From assembly GCA_964057225.1 (NCBI GenBank), contig OZ059900.1:25931638-25995637 (forward strand): 64,000 nt of DNA. Reading direction: 5' to 3'. Below, in pieces: positions 49,600 to 62,800 of the stretch. Position numbers and translations under genes: made by a program. Source of the stretch: Auanema rhodensis. Taxonomy: Eukaryota; Nematoda; Chromadorea; Rhabditida; Rhabditidae. Each line of letters begins with the position of its first letter. Position 1 is the first letter of the stretch. The notes beneath the pieces were generated by a model. That model was not told the origin of the DNA. It searched no databases and saw only the letters and a program-made list of their open reading frames with translations.

Positions 49600-52500
49600 A
49601 TGGGAAATACTGTGTTTTTGTATTTTTTTAGTGTTCAGCATGTAAAATGCGTCATTTTAGTATGTAAAACGCTGAAATTCGTCGCATTTGACGACTCATA
49701 TGAACAAAAATCGATTTTATCAATATTAGCCATAAGGGGCGTGCCCTCAGAATATGCTAATTTCCTTAATTTTCTAACCCCTGTTTTTTTGTCGTGAAAG
49801 TGGAACTAGACGTTGTACGAACAATTTTGAGCTAGGTTTCATTGACATTGCATGAGTTTGAACACATGAAATCGTAAGTCAAAACCTTGTTTACAGCAAA
49901 ATTTCCAAAAACTGGTTTTCCAGCATAATAAAATATTTCTCATGAGAAATACTGTGTTTTCATATTTTTCAAGTGTTCAGCATGTAAAATGCTTCATTTT
50001 AGTATGTAACACGCTGAAATTCCTTGCATTTGACGACTCATATGAACAAAAATCGATTTAATCAATATTAGCCATAAGGGGCGTGCCCTCAGAATTTGCT
50101 AATTTCCTTAATTTTCTAACCCCTGTTTTTTTGTCGTGAAAGTGGAACTAGACGTTGTACAAACAATTTTGAGCTAGGTTTCATTGACATTGCATGAGTT
50201 TGAACACATGAAATCGTAAGTCAAAACCTTGTTTACAGCGAAATTTCCAAAAACTGGTTTTCCAGCATAATAAAATATTTCTCATGGGAAATACTGTGTT
50301 TTTGTATTTTTCTAGTGTTCAGCATGTAAAATGCTTTATTTTAATATGTAACACGCTGAAATTCGTTGCATTTGACGACTCATATGAACAAAAATCGATT
50401 TAATCAATATTAGCCATAAGGGGCGTGCCCTCAGAATATGCTAATTTCCTTAATTTTCTAACCCCTGTTTTTTTGTCGTGAAAGTGGAACTAGACGTTGT
50501 ACGAACAATTTTGAGCTAGGTTTCATTGACATTGCATGAGTTTGAACACATGAAATCGTAAGTCAAAACCTTGTTTACAGCGAAATTTCCAAAAACTGGT
50601 TTTCCAGCATAATAAAATATTTCTCATGGGAAAAACTGTGTTTTTGTATTTTTCTAGTGTTCAGCATGTAAAATGCTTTATTTTAATATGTAACACGCTG
50701 AAATTCGTTGCATTTGACGACTCATATGAACAAAAATCGATTTAATCAATATTAGCCATAAGGGGCGTGCCCTCAGAATATGCTAATTTCCTTAATTTTC
50801 TAACCCCTGTTTTTTTGTCGTGAAAGTGGAACTAGACGTTGTACGAACAATTTTGAGCTAAGTTTCATTGACATTGCATGAGTTTGAACACATGAAATCG
50901 TAAGTCAAAACCTTGTTTACAGCGAAATTTCCAAAAACTGGTTTTCCAGCATAATAAAATATTTCTCATGAGAAATACTGTGTTTTTGTATTTTTTTAAT
51001 GTTCAGCATGTAAAATGCTTTATTTTGATATGTAAAACGCTGAAATTCGTTGCATTTGACGACTCATATGAACAAAAATCGATTTTATCAATATTAGCCA
51101 TAAGGGGCGTGCCCTCAGAATATGCTAATTTCCTTAATTTTCTAACCCCTGTTTTTTTGTCGTGAAAGTGGAACTAGACGTTGTACGAACAATTTTGAGC
51201 TAGGTTTCATTGACATTGCATGAGTTTGAACACATGAAATCGTAAGTCAAAACCTTGTTTACAGCGAAATTTCCAAAAACTGGTTTTCCAGCATAATAAA
51301 ATATTTCTCATGGGAAATACTGTGTTTTTGTATTTTTTCAGTGTTCAGCATGTAAAATGCTTCATTTTAGTATGTAACACGCTGAAATTCGTTGCATTTG
51401 ACGACTCATATGAACAAAAATCGATTTAATCAATATTAGCCATAAGGGGCGTGCCCTCAGAATATGCTAATTTCCTTAATTTTCTAACCCCTGTTTTTTT
51501 GTCGTGAAAGTGGAACTAGACGTTGTACGAACAATTTTGAGCTAGGTTTCATTGACATTGCATGAGTTTGAACACATGAAATCGTAAGTCAAAACCTTGT
51601 TTACAGCGAAATTTCCAAAAACTGGTTTTCCAGCATAATAAAATATTTCTCATGGGAAATACTGTGTTTTTGTATTTTTTTAGTGTTCAGCATGTAAAAT
51701 GCGTCATTTTAGTATGTAAAACGCTGAAATTCGTCGCATTTGACGACTCATATGAACAAAAATCGATTTTATCAATATTAGCCATAAGGGGCGTGCCCTC
51801 AGAATATGCTAATTTCCTTAATTTTCTAACCCCTGTTTTTTTGTCGTGAAAGTGGAACTAGACGTTGTACGAACAATTTTGAGCTAGGTTTCATTGACAT
51901 TGCATGAGTTTGAACACATGCAATCGTAAGTCAAAACCTTGTTTACAGCGAAATTTCCAAAAACTGGTTTTCCAGCATAATAAAATATTTCTCATGGGAA
52001 AAACTGTGTTTTTGTATTTTTCTAGTGTTCAGCATGTAAAATTCTTTATTTTAATATGTAACACGCTGAAATTCGTTGCATTTGACGACTCATATGAACA
52101 AAAATCGATTTAATCAATATTAGCCATAAGGGGCGTGCCCTCAGAATATGCTAATTTCCTTAATTTTCTAACCCCTGTTTTTTTGTCGTGAAAGTGGAAC
52201 TAGACGTTGTACGAACAATTTTGAGCTAAGTTTCATTGACATTGCATGAGTTTGAACACATGAAATCGTAAGTCAAAACCTTGTTTACAGCGAAATTTCC
52301 AAAAACTGGTTTTCCAGCATAATAAAATATTTCTCATGAGAAATACTGTGTTTTTGTATTTTTTTAATGTTCAGCATGTAAAATGCTTTATTTTGATATG
52401 TAAAACGCTGAAATTCGTTGCATTTGACGACTCATATGAACAAAAATCGATTTTATCAATATTAGCCATAAGGGGCGTGCCCTCAGAATATGCTAATTTC

Positions 52501-54045
52501 CTTAATTTTCTAACCCCTGTTTTTTTGTCGTGAAAGTGGAACTAGACGTTGTACGAACAATTTTGAGCTAGGTTTCATTGACATTGCATGAGTTTGAACA
52601 CATGAAATCGTAAGTCAAAACCTTGTTTACAGCGAAATTTCCAAAAACTGGTTTTCCAACATAATAAAATATTTCTCATGGGAAATACTGTGTTTTTGTA
52701 TTTTTTCAGTGTTCAGCATGTAAAATGCTTCATTTTAGTATGTAACACGCTGAAATTCGTTGCATTTGACGACTCATATGAACAAAAATCGATTTAATCA
52801 ATATTAGCCATAAGGGGCGTGCCCTCAGAATATGCTAATTTCCTTAATTTTCTAACCCCTGTTTTTTTGTCGTGAAAGTGGAACTAGACGTTGTACGAAC
52901 AATTTTGAGCTAGGTTTCATTGACATTGCATGAGTTTGAACACATGAAATCGTAAGTCAAAACCTTGTTTACAGCGAAATTTCCAAAAACTGGTTTTCCA
53001 GCATAATAAAATATTTCTCATGGGAAATACTGTGTTTTTGTATTTTTTTAGTGTTCAGCATGTAAAATGCGTCATTTTAGTATGTAAAACGCTGAAATTC
53101 GTCGCATTTGACGACTCATATGAACAAAAATCGATTTTATCAATATTAGCCATAAGGGGCGTGCCCTCAGAATATGCTAATTTCCTTAATTTTCTAACCC
53201 CTGTTTTTTTGTCGTGAAAGTGGAACTAGACGTTGTACGAACAATTTTGAGCTAGGTTTCATTGACATTGCATGAGTTTGAACACATGAAATCGTAAGTC
53301 AAAACCTTGTTTACAGCAAAATTTCCAAAAACTGGTTTTCCAGCATAATAAAATATTTCTCATGAGAAATACTGTGTTTTCATATTTTTCAAGTGTTCAG
53401 CATGTAAAATGCTTCATTTTAGTATGTAACACGCTGAAATTCCTTGCATTTGACGACTCATATGAACAAAAATCGATTTAATCAATATTAGCCATAAGGG
53501 GCGTGCCCTCAGAATTTGCTAATTTCCTTAATTTTCTAACCCCTGTTTTTTTGTCGTGAAAGTGGAACTAGACGTTGTACAAACAATTTTGAGCTAGGTT
53601 TCATTGACATTGCATGAGTTTGAACACATGAAATCGTAAGTCAAAACCTTGTTTACAGCGAAATTTCCAAAAACTGGTTTTCCAGCATAATAAAATATTT
53701 CTCATGGGAAATACTGTGTTTTTGTATTTTTCTAGTGTTCAGCATGTAAAATGCTTTATTTTAATATGTAACACGCTGAAATTCGTTGCATTTGACGACT
53801 CATATGAACAAAAATCGATTTAATCAATATTAGCCATAAGGGGCGTGCCCTCAGAATATGCTAATTTCCTTAATTTTCTAACCCCTGTTTTTTTGTCGTG
53901 AAAGTGGAACTAGACGTTGTACGAACAATTTTGAGCTAGGTTTCATTGACATTGCATGAGTTTGAACACATGAAATCGTAAGTCAAAACCTTGTTTACAG
54001 CGAAATTTCCAAAAACTGGTTTTCCTGCATAATACAATATTTCTC
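48574..54045 (+). repeat. Ten-monomer repeat, 3420 bp, second copy partial
   Basis: M142-M147 (48574-50625) match M152-M157 (51994-54045) at offset 3420. The strongest mark is an unusual monomer at 49942 and 53362 combining GTGTTTTCAT, TTTTTCAAGTG, AAATTCCTTGC, GAATTTGC and GTACAAAC. Between them, M148-M151 (50626-51993) is another set of the module GGGAAAAACTG, ATGAGAAAT, TTTTTTCAGTG, GCGTC with CGTCGC. That module also occurs at 24972, 28734 and 54388. Private changes are AAATTCTTT near 52041 and CCAACATAAT near 52659. Confidence 0.88.
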
Positions 54046-57000
54046 ATGGGAAATAGTGTGTTTTTATATTTTTCTAGTGTTCAGCATGTAAAATGTTTCA
54101 TTTTAGTATGTAACACGCTGAAATTCGTTGCATTTGACGACTCATATGAACAAAAATTGATTTAATCAATATTAGCCATAAGGGGCGTGCCCTCAGAATA
54201 TGCTAATTTCCTTAATTTTCTAACCCCTGTTTTTTTGTCGTGAAAGTGGAACTAGACGTTGTACGAACAATTTTGAGCCAGGTTTCATTGACATTGCATG
54301 AGTTTGAACACATGCAATCGTAAGTCAAAACCTTGTTTACAGCGAAATTTCCAAAAACTGGTTTTCCAGCATAATAAAATATTTCTCATGGGAAAAACTG
54401 TGTTTTTGTATTTTTCTAGTGTTCAGCATGTAAAATGCTTTATTTTAATATGTAACACGCTGAAATTCGTTGCATTTGACGACTCATATGAACAAAAATC
54501 GATTTAATCAATATTAGCCATAAGGGGCGTGCCCTCAGAATATGCTAATTTCCTTAATTTTCTAACCCCTGTTTTTTTGTCGTGAAAGTGGAACTAGACG
54601 TTGTACGAACAATTTTGAGCTAAGTTTCATTGACATTGCATGAGTTTGAACACATGAAATCGTAAGTCAAAACCTTGTTTACAGCGAAATTTCCAAAAAC
54701 TGGTTTTCCAGCATAATAAAATATTTCTCATGAGAAATACTGTGTTTTTGTATTTTTTTAATGTTCAGCATGTAAAATGCTCTATTTTGATATGTAAAAC
54801 GCTGAAATTCGTTGCATTTGACGACTCATATGAACAAAAATCGATTTTATCAATATTAGCCATAAGGGGCGTGCCCTCAGAATATGCTAATTTCCTTAAT
54901 TTTCTAACCCCTGTTTTTTTGTCGTGAAAGTGGAACTAGACGTTGTACGAACAATTTTGAGCTAGGTTTCATTGACATTGCATGAGTTTGAACACATGAA
55001 ATCGTAAGTCAAAACCTTGTTTACAGCGAAATTTCCAAAAACTGGTTTTCCAGCATAATAAAATATTTCTCATGGGAAATACTGTGTTTTTGTATTTTTT
55101 CAGTGTTCAGCATGTAAAATGCTTCATTTTAGTATGTAACACGCTGAAATTCGTTGCATTTGACGACTCATATGAACAAAAATCGATTTAATCAATATTA
55201 GCCATAAGGGGCGTGCCCTCAGAATATGCTAATTTCCTTAATTTTCTAACCCCTGTTTTTTTGTCGTGAAAGTGGAACTAGACGTTGTACGAACAATTTT
55301 GAGCTAGGTTTCATTGACATTGCATGAGTTTGAACACATGAAATCGTAAGTCAAAACCTTGTTTACAGCGAAATTTCCAAAAACTGGTTTTCCAGCATAA
55401 TAAAATATTTCTCATGGGAAATACTGTGTTTTTGTATTTTTTTAGTGTTCAGCATGTAAAATGCGTCATTTTAGTATGTAAAACGCTGAAATTCGTCGCA
55501 TTTGACGACTCATATGAACAAAAATCGATTTTATCAATATTAGCCATAAGGGGCGTGCCCTCAGAATATGCTAATTTCCTTAATTTTCTAACCCCTGTTT
55601 TTTTGTCGTGAAAGTGGAACTAGACGTTGTACGAACAATTTTGAGCTAGGTTTCATTGACATTGCATGAGTTTGAACACATGAAATCGTAAGTCAAAACC
55701 TTGTTTACAGCAAAATTTCCAAAAACTGGTTTTCCAGCATAATAAAATATTTCTCATGGGAAATACAGTGTTTTTGTATTTTTTTAGTGTTCAGCATGTA
55801 AAATGTGTCATTTTAGTATGTAAAACGCTGAAATTCGTTGCATTTGACGACTCATATGAACAAAAATCGATTTTATCAATATTAGCCATAAGGGGCGTGC
55901 CCTCAGAATATGCTAATTTCCTTAATTTTCTAACCCCTGTTTTTTTGTAGTGAAAGTGGAACTAGACGTTGTACGAACAATTTTGAGCTAGGTTTCATTG
56001 ACATTGCATGAGTTTGAACACATGAAATCGTAAGTCAAAACCTTGTTTACAGCGAAATTTCCAAAAACTGGTTTTCCAGCATAATAAAATATTTCTCATG
56101 AGAAATACTGTGTTTTTATATTTTTCTAGTGTTCAGCATGTAAAATGCTTCATTTTAGTATGTAACACGCTGAAATTCGTTGCATTTGACGACTCATATG
56201 AACAAAAATTGATTTAATCAATATTAGCCATAAGGGGCGTGCCCTCAGAATATGCTAATTTCCTTAATTTTCTAACCCCTGTTTTTTTGTCGTGAAAGTG
56301 GAACTAGACGTTGTACGAACAATTTTGAGCTAGGTTTCATTGACATTGCATGAGTTTGAACACATGCAATCGTAAGTCAAAACCTTGTTTACAGCGAAAT
56401 TTCCAAAAACTGGTTTTCCAGCATAATAAAATATTTCTCATGGGAAAAACTGTGTTTTTGTATTTTTCTAGTGTTCAGCATGTAAAATGCTTTATTTTAA
56501 TATGTAACACGCTGAAATTCGTTGCATTTGACGACTCATATGAACAAAAATCGATTTAATCAATATTAGCCATAAGGGGCGTGCCCTCAGAATATGCTAA
56601 TTTCCTTAATTTTCTAACCCCTGTTTTTTTGTCGTGAAAGTGGAACTAGACGTTGTACGAACAATTTTGAGCTAAGTTTCATTGACATTGCATGAGTTTG
56701 AACACATGAAATCGTAAGTCAAAACCTTGTTTACAGCGAAATTTCCAAAAACTGGTTTTCCAGCATAATAAAATATTTCTCATGAGAAATACTGTGTTTT
56801 TGTATTTTTTTTAATGTTCAGCATGTAAAATGCTTCATTTTGATATGTAAAACGCTGAAATTCGTTGCATTTGACGACTCATATGAACAAAAATCGATTT
56901 TATCAATATTAGCCATAAGGGGCGTGCCCTCAGAATATGCTAATTTCCTTAATTTTCTAACCCCTGTTTTTTTGTCGTGAAAGTGGAACTAGACGTTGTA

Positions 57001-59518
57001 CGAACAATTTTGAGCTAGGTTTCATTGACATTGCATGAGTTTGAACACATGAAATCGTAAGTCAAAACCTTGTTTACAGCGAAATTTCCAAAAACTGGTT
57101 TTCCAGCATAATAAAATATTTCTCATGGGAAATACTGTGTTTTTGTATTTTTTCAGTGTTCAGCATGTAAAATGCTTCATTTTAGTATGTAACACGCTGA
57201 AATTCGTTGCATTTGACGACTCATATGAACAAAAATCGATTTAATCAATATTAGCCATAAGGGGCGTGCCCTCAGAATATGCTAATTTCCTTAATTTTCT
57301 AACCCCTGTTTTTTTGTCGTGAAAGTGGAACTAGACGTTGTACGAACAAATTTGAGCTAGGTTTCATTGACATTGCATGAGTTTGAACACATGAAATCGT
57401 AAGTCAAAACCTTGTTTACAGCGAAATTTCCAAAAACTGGTTTTCCAGCATAATAAAATATTTCTCATGGGAAATACTGTGTTTTTGTATTTTTTTAGTG
57501 TTCAGCATGTAAAATGCGTCATTTTAGTATGTAAAACGCTGAAATTCGTTGCATTTGACGACTCATATGAACAAAAATCGATTTTATCAATATTAGCCAT
57601 AAGGGGCGTGCCCTCAGAATATGCTAATTTCCTTAATTTTCTAACCCCTGTTTTTTTGTCGTGAAAGTGGAACTAGACGTTGTACGAACAATATTGAGCT
57701 AGGTTTCATTGACATTGCATGAGTTTGAACACATGAAATCGTAAGTCAAAACCTTGTTTACAGCAAAATTTCCAAAAACTGGTTTTCCAGCATAATAAAA
57801 TATTTCTCATGGGAAATACAGTGTTTTTATATTTTTTTAGTGTTCAGCATGTAAAATGCTTTATTTTAATATGTAACACGCTGAAATTCGTTGCATTTGA
57901 CGACTCATATGAACAAAAATCGATTTAATCAATATTAGCCATAAGGGGCGTGCCCTCAGAATATGCTAATTTCCTTAATTTTCTAACCCCTGTTTTTTTG
58001 TCGTGAAAGTGGAACTAGACGTTGTACGAACAATTTTGAGCTAAGTTTCATTGACATTGCATGAGTTTGAACACATGAAATCGTAAGTCAAAACCTTGTT
58101 TACATCGAAATTTCCAAAAACTGGTTTTCCAGCATAATAAAATATTTCTCATGAGAAATACTGTGTTTTTGTATTTTTTCAATGTTCAGCATGTAAAATG
58201 CTTCATTTTGATATGTAAAACGCTGAAATTCGTTGCATTTGACGACTCATATGAACAAAAATCGATTTTATCAATATTAGCCATAAGGGGCGTGCCCTCA
58301 GAATATGCTAATTTCCTTAATTTTCTAACCCCTGTTTTTTTGTCGTGAAAGTGGAACTAGACGTTGTACGAACAATTTTGAGCTAGGTTTCATTGACATT
58401 GCATGAGTTTGAACACATGAAATCGTAAGTCAAAACCTTGTTTACAGCAAAATTTCCAAAAACTGGTATTCCAGCATAATAAAATATTTCTCATGGGAAA
58501 TACAGTGTTTTTGTATTTTTTTAGTGTTCAGCATGTAAAATGCTTTATTTTAATATGTAACACGCTGAAATTCGTTGCATTTGACGACTCATATGAACAA
58601 AAATCGATTTAATCAATATTAGCCATAAGGGGCGTGCCCTCAGAATATGCTAATTTCCTTAATTTTCTAACCCCTGTTTTTTTGTCGTGAAAGTGGAACT
58701 AGACGTTGTACGAACAATTTTGAGCTAAGTTTCATTGACATTGCATGAGTTTGAACACATGAAATCGTAAGTCAAAACCTTGTTTACATCGAAATTTCCA
58801 AAAACTGGTTTTCCAGCATAATAAAATATTTCTCATGAGAAATACTGTGTTTTTGTATTTTTTTAATGTTCAGCATGTAAAATGCTTCATTTTGATATGT
58901 AAAACGCTGAAATTCGTTGCATTTGACGACTCATATGAACAAAAATCGATTTTATCAATATTAGCCATAAGGGGCGTGCCCTCAGAATATGCTAATTTCC
59001 TTAATTTTCTAACCCCTGTTTTTTTGTCGTGAAAGTGGAACTAGACGTTGTACGAACAATTTTGAGCTAGGTTTCATTGACATTGCATGAGTTTGAACAC
59101 ATGAAATCGTAAGTCAAAACCTTGTTTACAGCGAAATTTCCAAAAACTGGTTTTCCAGCATAATACAATATTTCTCATGGGAAATAGTGTGTTTTTATAT
59201 TTTTCTAGTGTTCAGCATGTAAAATGCTTCATTTTAGTATGTAACACGCTGAAATTCGTTGCATTTGACGACTCATATGAACAAAAATTGATTTAATCAA
59301 TATTAGCCATAAGGGGCGTGCCCTCAGAATATGCTAATTTCCTTAATTTTCTAACCCATGTTTTTTTGTCGTGAAAGTGGAACTAGACGTTGTACGAACA
59401 ATTTTGAGCTAGGTTTCATTGACATTGCATGAGTTTGAACACATGCAATCGTAAGTCAAAACCTTGTTTACAGCGAAATTTCCAAAAACTGGTTTTCCAG
59501 CATAATAAAATATTTCTC
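54046..59518 (+). repeat. Relocated copy of 28.4-34.5 kb lacking one trimer, then a switch to 38-40 kb type
   Basis: M158-M167 (54046-57466) follow M83-M92 at offset 25654, including GAGCCAGG near 54279. M168-M172 (57467-59176) follow M96-M100 at offset 24627, including ACAATATTG near 57690. The offset change is 1027, exactly one trimer (M93-M95). M173 (59177) then carries ACCCATG and follows the M110-M111 or M115-M116 order rather than M101. Private marks include TTCCTGCAT (near 54026), AAATGTTTC, GCTCTATTTT, AAATGTGTC and TGTAGTG (near 55949). Confidence 0.9.
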
Positions 59519-59860
59519 ATGGGAAAAACTGTGTTTTTGTATTTTTCTAGTGTTCAGCATGTAAAATGCTTTATTTTAATATGTAACACGCTGAAATTCG
59601 TCGCATTTGACGACTCATATGAACAAAAATCGATTTTATCAATATTAGCCATAAGGGGCGTGCCCTCAGAATATGCTAATTTCCTTAATTTTCTAACCCC
59701 TGTTTTTTTGTCGTGAAAGTGGAACTAGACGTTGTACGAACAATTTTGAGCTAGGTTTCATTGACATTGCATGAGTTTGAACACATGAAATCGTAAGTCA
59801 AAACCTTGTTTACAGCAAAATTTCCAAAAACTGGTTTTCCAGCATAATAAAATATTTCTC
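59519..59860 (+). repeat. Hybrid monomer M174, crossover inside the monomer
   Basis: The first part is the GGGAAAAACTG/CTTTATTTTAATATGTAACAC type with ATGCAATCG just upstream. From position 84 on it is the CGTCGC type, with TTTTATC, AGCTAGG and, at its end, GCAAAATTT, which are all marks of M145. The switch lies between 59587 (C at position 69) and 59602 (C at position 84). The following monomer (59861) is the CAAGTG/CCTTGC type, exactly what follows M145 at 49942, which supports an unequal crossover joint. Confidence 0.88.
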
Positions 59861-62800
59861 ATGAGAAATACTGTGTTTTCAGATTTTTCAAGTGTTCAGC
59901 ATGTAAAATGCTTCATTTTAGTATGTAACACGCTGAAATTCCTTGCATTTGACGACTCATATGAACAAAAATCGATTTAATCAATATTAGCCATAAGGGG
60001 CGTGCCCTCAGAATTTGCTAATTTCCTTAATTTTCTAACCCCTGTTTTTTTGTCGTGAAAGTGGAACTAGACGTTGTACAAACAATTTTGAGCTAGGTTT
60101 CATTGACATTGCATGAGTTTGAACACATGAAATCGTAAGTCAAAACCTTGTTTACAGCGAAATTTCCAAAAACTGGTTTTCCAGCATAATAAAATATTTC
60201 TCATGGGAAATACTGTGTTTTTGTATTTTTCTAGTGTTCAGCATGTAAAATGCTTCATTTTAGTATGTAACACGCTGAAATTTGTTGCATTTGACGACTC
60301 ATATGAACAAAAATCGATTTAATCAATATTAGCTATAAGGGGCGTGCCCTCAGAATATGCTAATTTCCTTAATTTTCTAACCCCTGTTTTTTTGTCGTGA
60401 AAGTGGAACTAGCCGTTGTACGAACAATTTTGAGCTAGGTTTTATTGACATTGCATGAGTTTGAACACATGAAATCGTAAGTCAAAACCTTGTTTACAGC
60501 GAAATTTCCAAAAACTGGTTTTCCAGCATAATACAATATTTCTCATGGGAAATACTGTGTTTTTGTATTTTTCTAGTGTTCAGAATGTAGAATGCTTCAT
60601 TTTAGTATGTAACACGCTGAAATTCGTTGCATTTGACGACTCATATGAACAAAAATCGATTTAATCAATATTAGCCATAAGGGGCGTGCCCTCAGAATAT
60701 GCTAATTTCCTTAATTTTCTAACCCCTGTTTTTTTGTCGTGAAAGTGGAACTAGACGTTGTACGAACAATTTTGAGCTAGGTTTCATTGACATTGCATGA
60801 GTTTGAACACATGAAATCGTAAGTCAAAACCTTGTTTACAGCAAAATTTCCAAAAACTGGTTTTCCAGCATAATAAAATATTTCTCATGGGAAATACAGT
60901 GTTTTTGTATTTTTTTAGTGTTCAGCATGTAAAATGCGTCATTTTAGTATGTAAAACGCTGAAATTCGTTGCATTTGACGACTCATATGAACAAAAATCG
61001 ATTTTATCAATATTAGCCATAAGGGGCGTGCCCTCAGAATATGCTAATTTCCTTAATTTTCTAACCCCTGTTTTTTTGTCGTGAAAGTGGAACTAGACGT
61101 TGTACGAACAATTTTGAGCTAGGTTTCATTGACATTGCATGAGTTTGAACACATGAAATCGTAAGTCAAAACCTTGTTTACAGCGAAATTTCCAAAAACT
61201 GGTTTTCCAGCATAATAAAATATTTCTCATGAGAAATACTGTGTTTTCATATTTTTCAAGTGTTCAGCATGTAAAATGCTTCATTTTAGTATGTAACACG
61301 CTGAAATTCCTTGCATTTGACGACTCATATGAACAAAAATCGATTTAATCAATATTAGCCATAAGGGGCGTGCCCTCAGAATTTGCTAATTTCCTTAATT
61401 TTCTAACCCCTGTTTTTTTGTCGTGAAAGTGGAACTAGACGTTGTACGAACAATTTTGAGCTAGGTTTCATTGACATTGCATGAGTTTGAACACATGAAA
61501 TCGTAAGTCAAAACCTTGTTTACAGCGAAATTTCCAAAAACTGGTTTTCCAGCATAATAAAATATTTCTCATGGGAAATACTGTGTTTTTGTATTTTTCT
61601 AGTGTTCAGCATGTAAAATGCTTCATTTTAGTATGTAACACGCTGAAATTTGTTGCATTTGACGACTCATATGAACAAAAATCGATTTAATCAATATTAG
61701 CCATAAGGGGCGTGCCCTCAGAATATGCTAATTTCCTTAATTTTCTAACCCCTGTTTTTTTGTCGTGAAAGTGGAACTAGACGTTGTACGAACAATTTTG
61801 AGCTAGGTTTCATTGACATTGCATGAGTTTGAACACATGAAATCGTAAGTCAAAACCTTGTTTACAGCAAAATTTCCAAAAACTGGTTTTCCAGCATAAT
61901 AAAATATTTCTCATGGGAAATACAGTGTTTTTGTATTTTTTTAGTGTTCAGCATGTAAAATGCGTCATTTTAGTATGTAAAACGCTGAAATTCGTTGCAT
62001 TTGACGACTCATATGAACAAAAATCGATTTTATCAATATTAGCCATAAGGGGCGTGCCCTCAGAATATGCTAATTTCCTTAATTTTCTAACCCCTGTTTT
62101 TTTGTCGTGAAAGTGGAACTAGACGTTGTACGAACAATTTTGAGCTAGGTTTCATTGACATTGCATGAGTTTGAACACATGAAATCGTAAGTCAAAACCT
62201 TGTTTACAGCAAAATTTCCAAAAACTGGTTTTCCAGCATAATAAAATATTTCTCATGGGAAATACAGTGTTTTTGTATTTTTTTAGTGTTCAGCATGTAA
62301 AATGCGTCATTTTAGTATGTAAAACGCTGAAATTCGTTGCATTTGACGACTCATATGAACAAAAATCGATTTTATCAATATTAGCCATAAGGGGCGTGCC
62401 CTCAGAATATGCTAATTTCCTTAATTTTCTAACCCCTGTTTTTTTGTCGTGAAAGTGGAACTAGACGTTGTACGAACAATTTTGAGCTAGGTTTCATTGA
62501 CATTGCATGAGTTTGAACACATGAAATCGTAAGTCAAAACCTTGTTTACAGCGAAATTTCCAAAAACTGGTTTTCCAGCATAATAAAATATTTCTCATGA
62601 GAAATACTGTGTTTTCATATTTTTCAAGTGTTCAGCATGTAAAATGCTTCATTTTAGTATGTAACACGCTGAAATTCCTTGCATTTGACGACTCATATGA
62701 ACAAAAATCGATTTAATCAATATTAGCCATAAGGGGCGTGCCCTCAGAATTTGCTAATTTCCTTAATTTTCTAACCCCTGTTTTTTTGTCGTGAAAGTGG

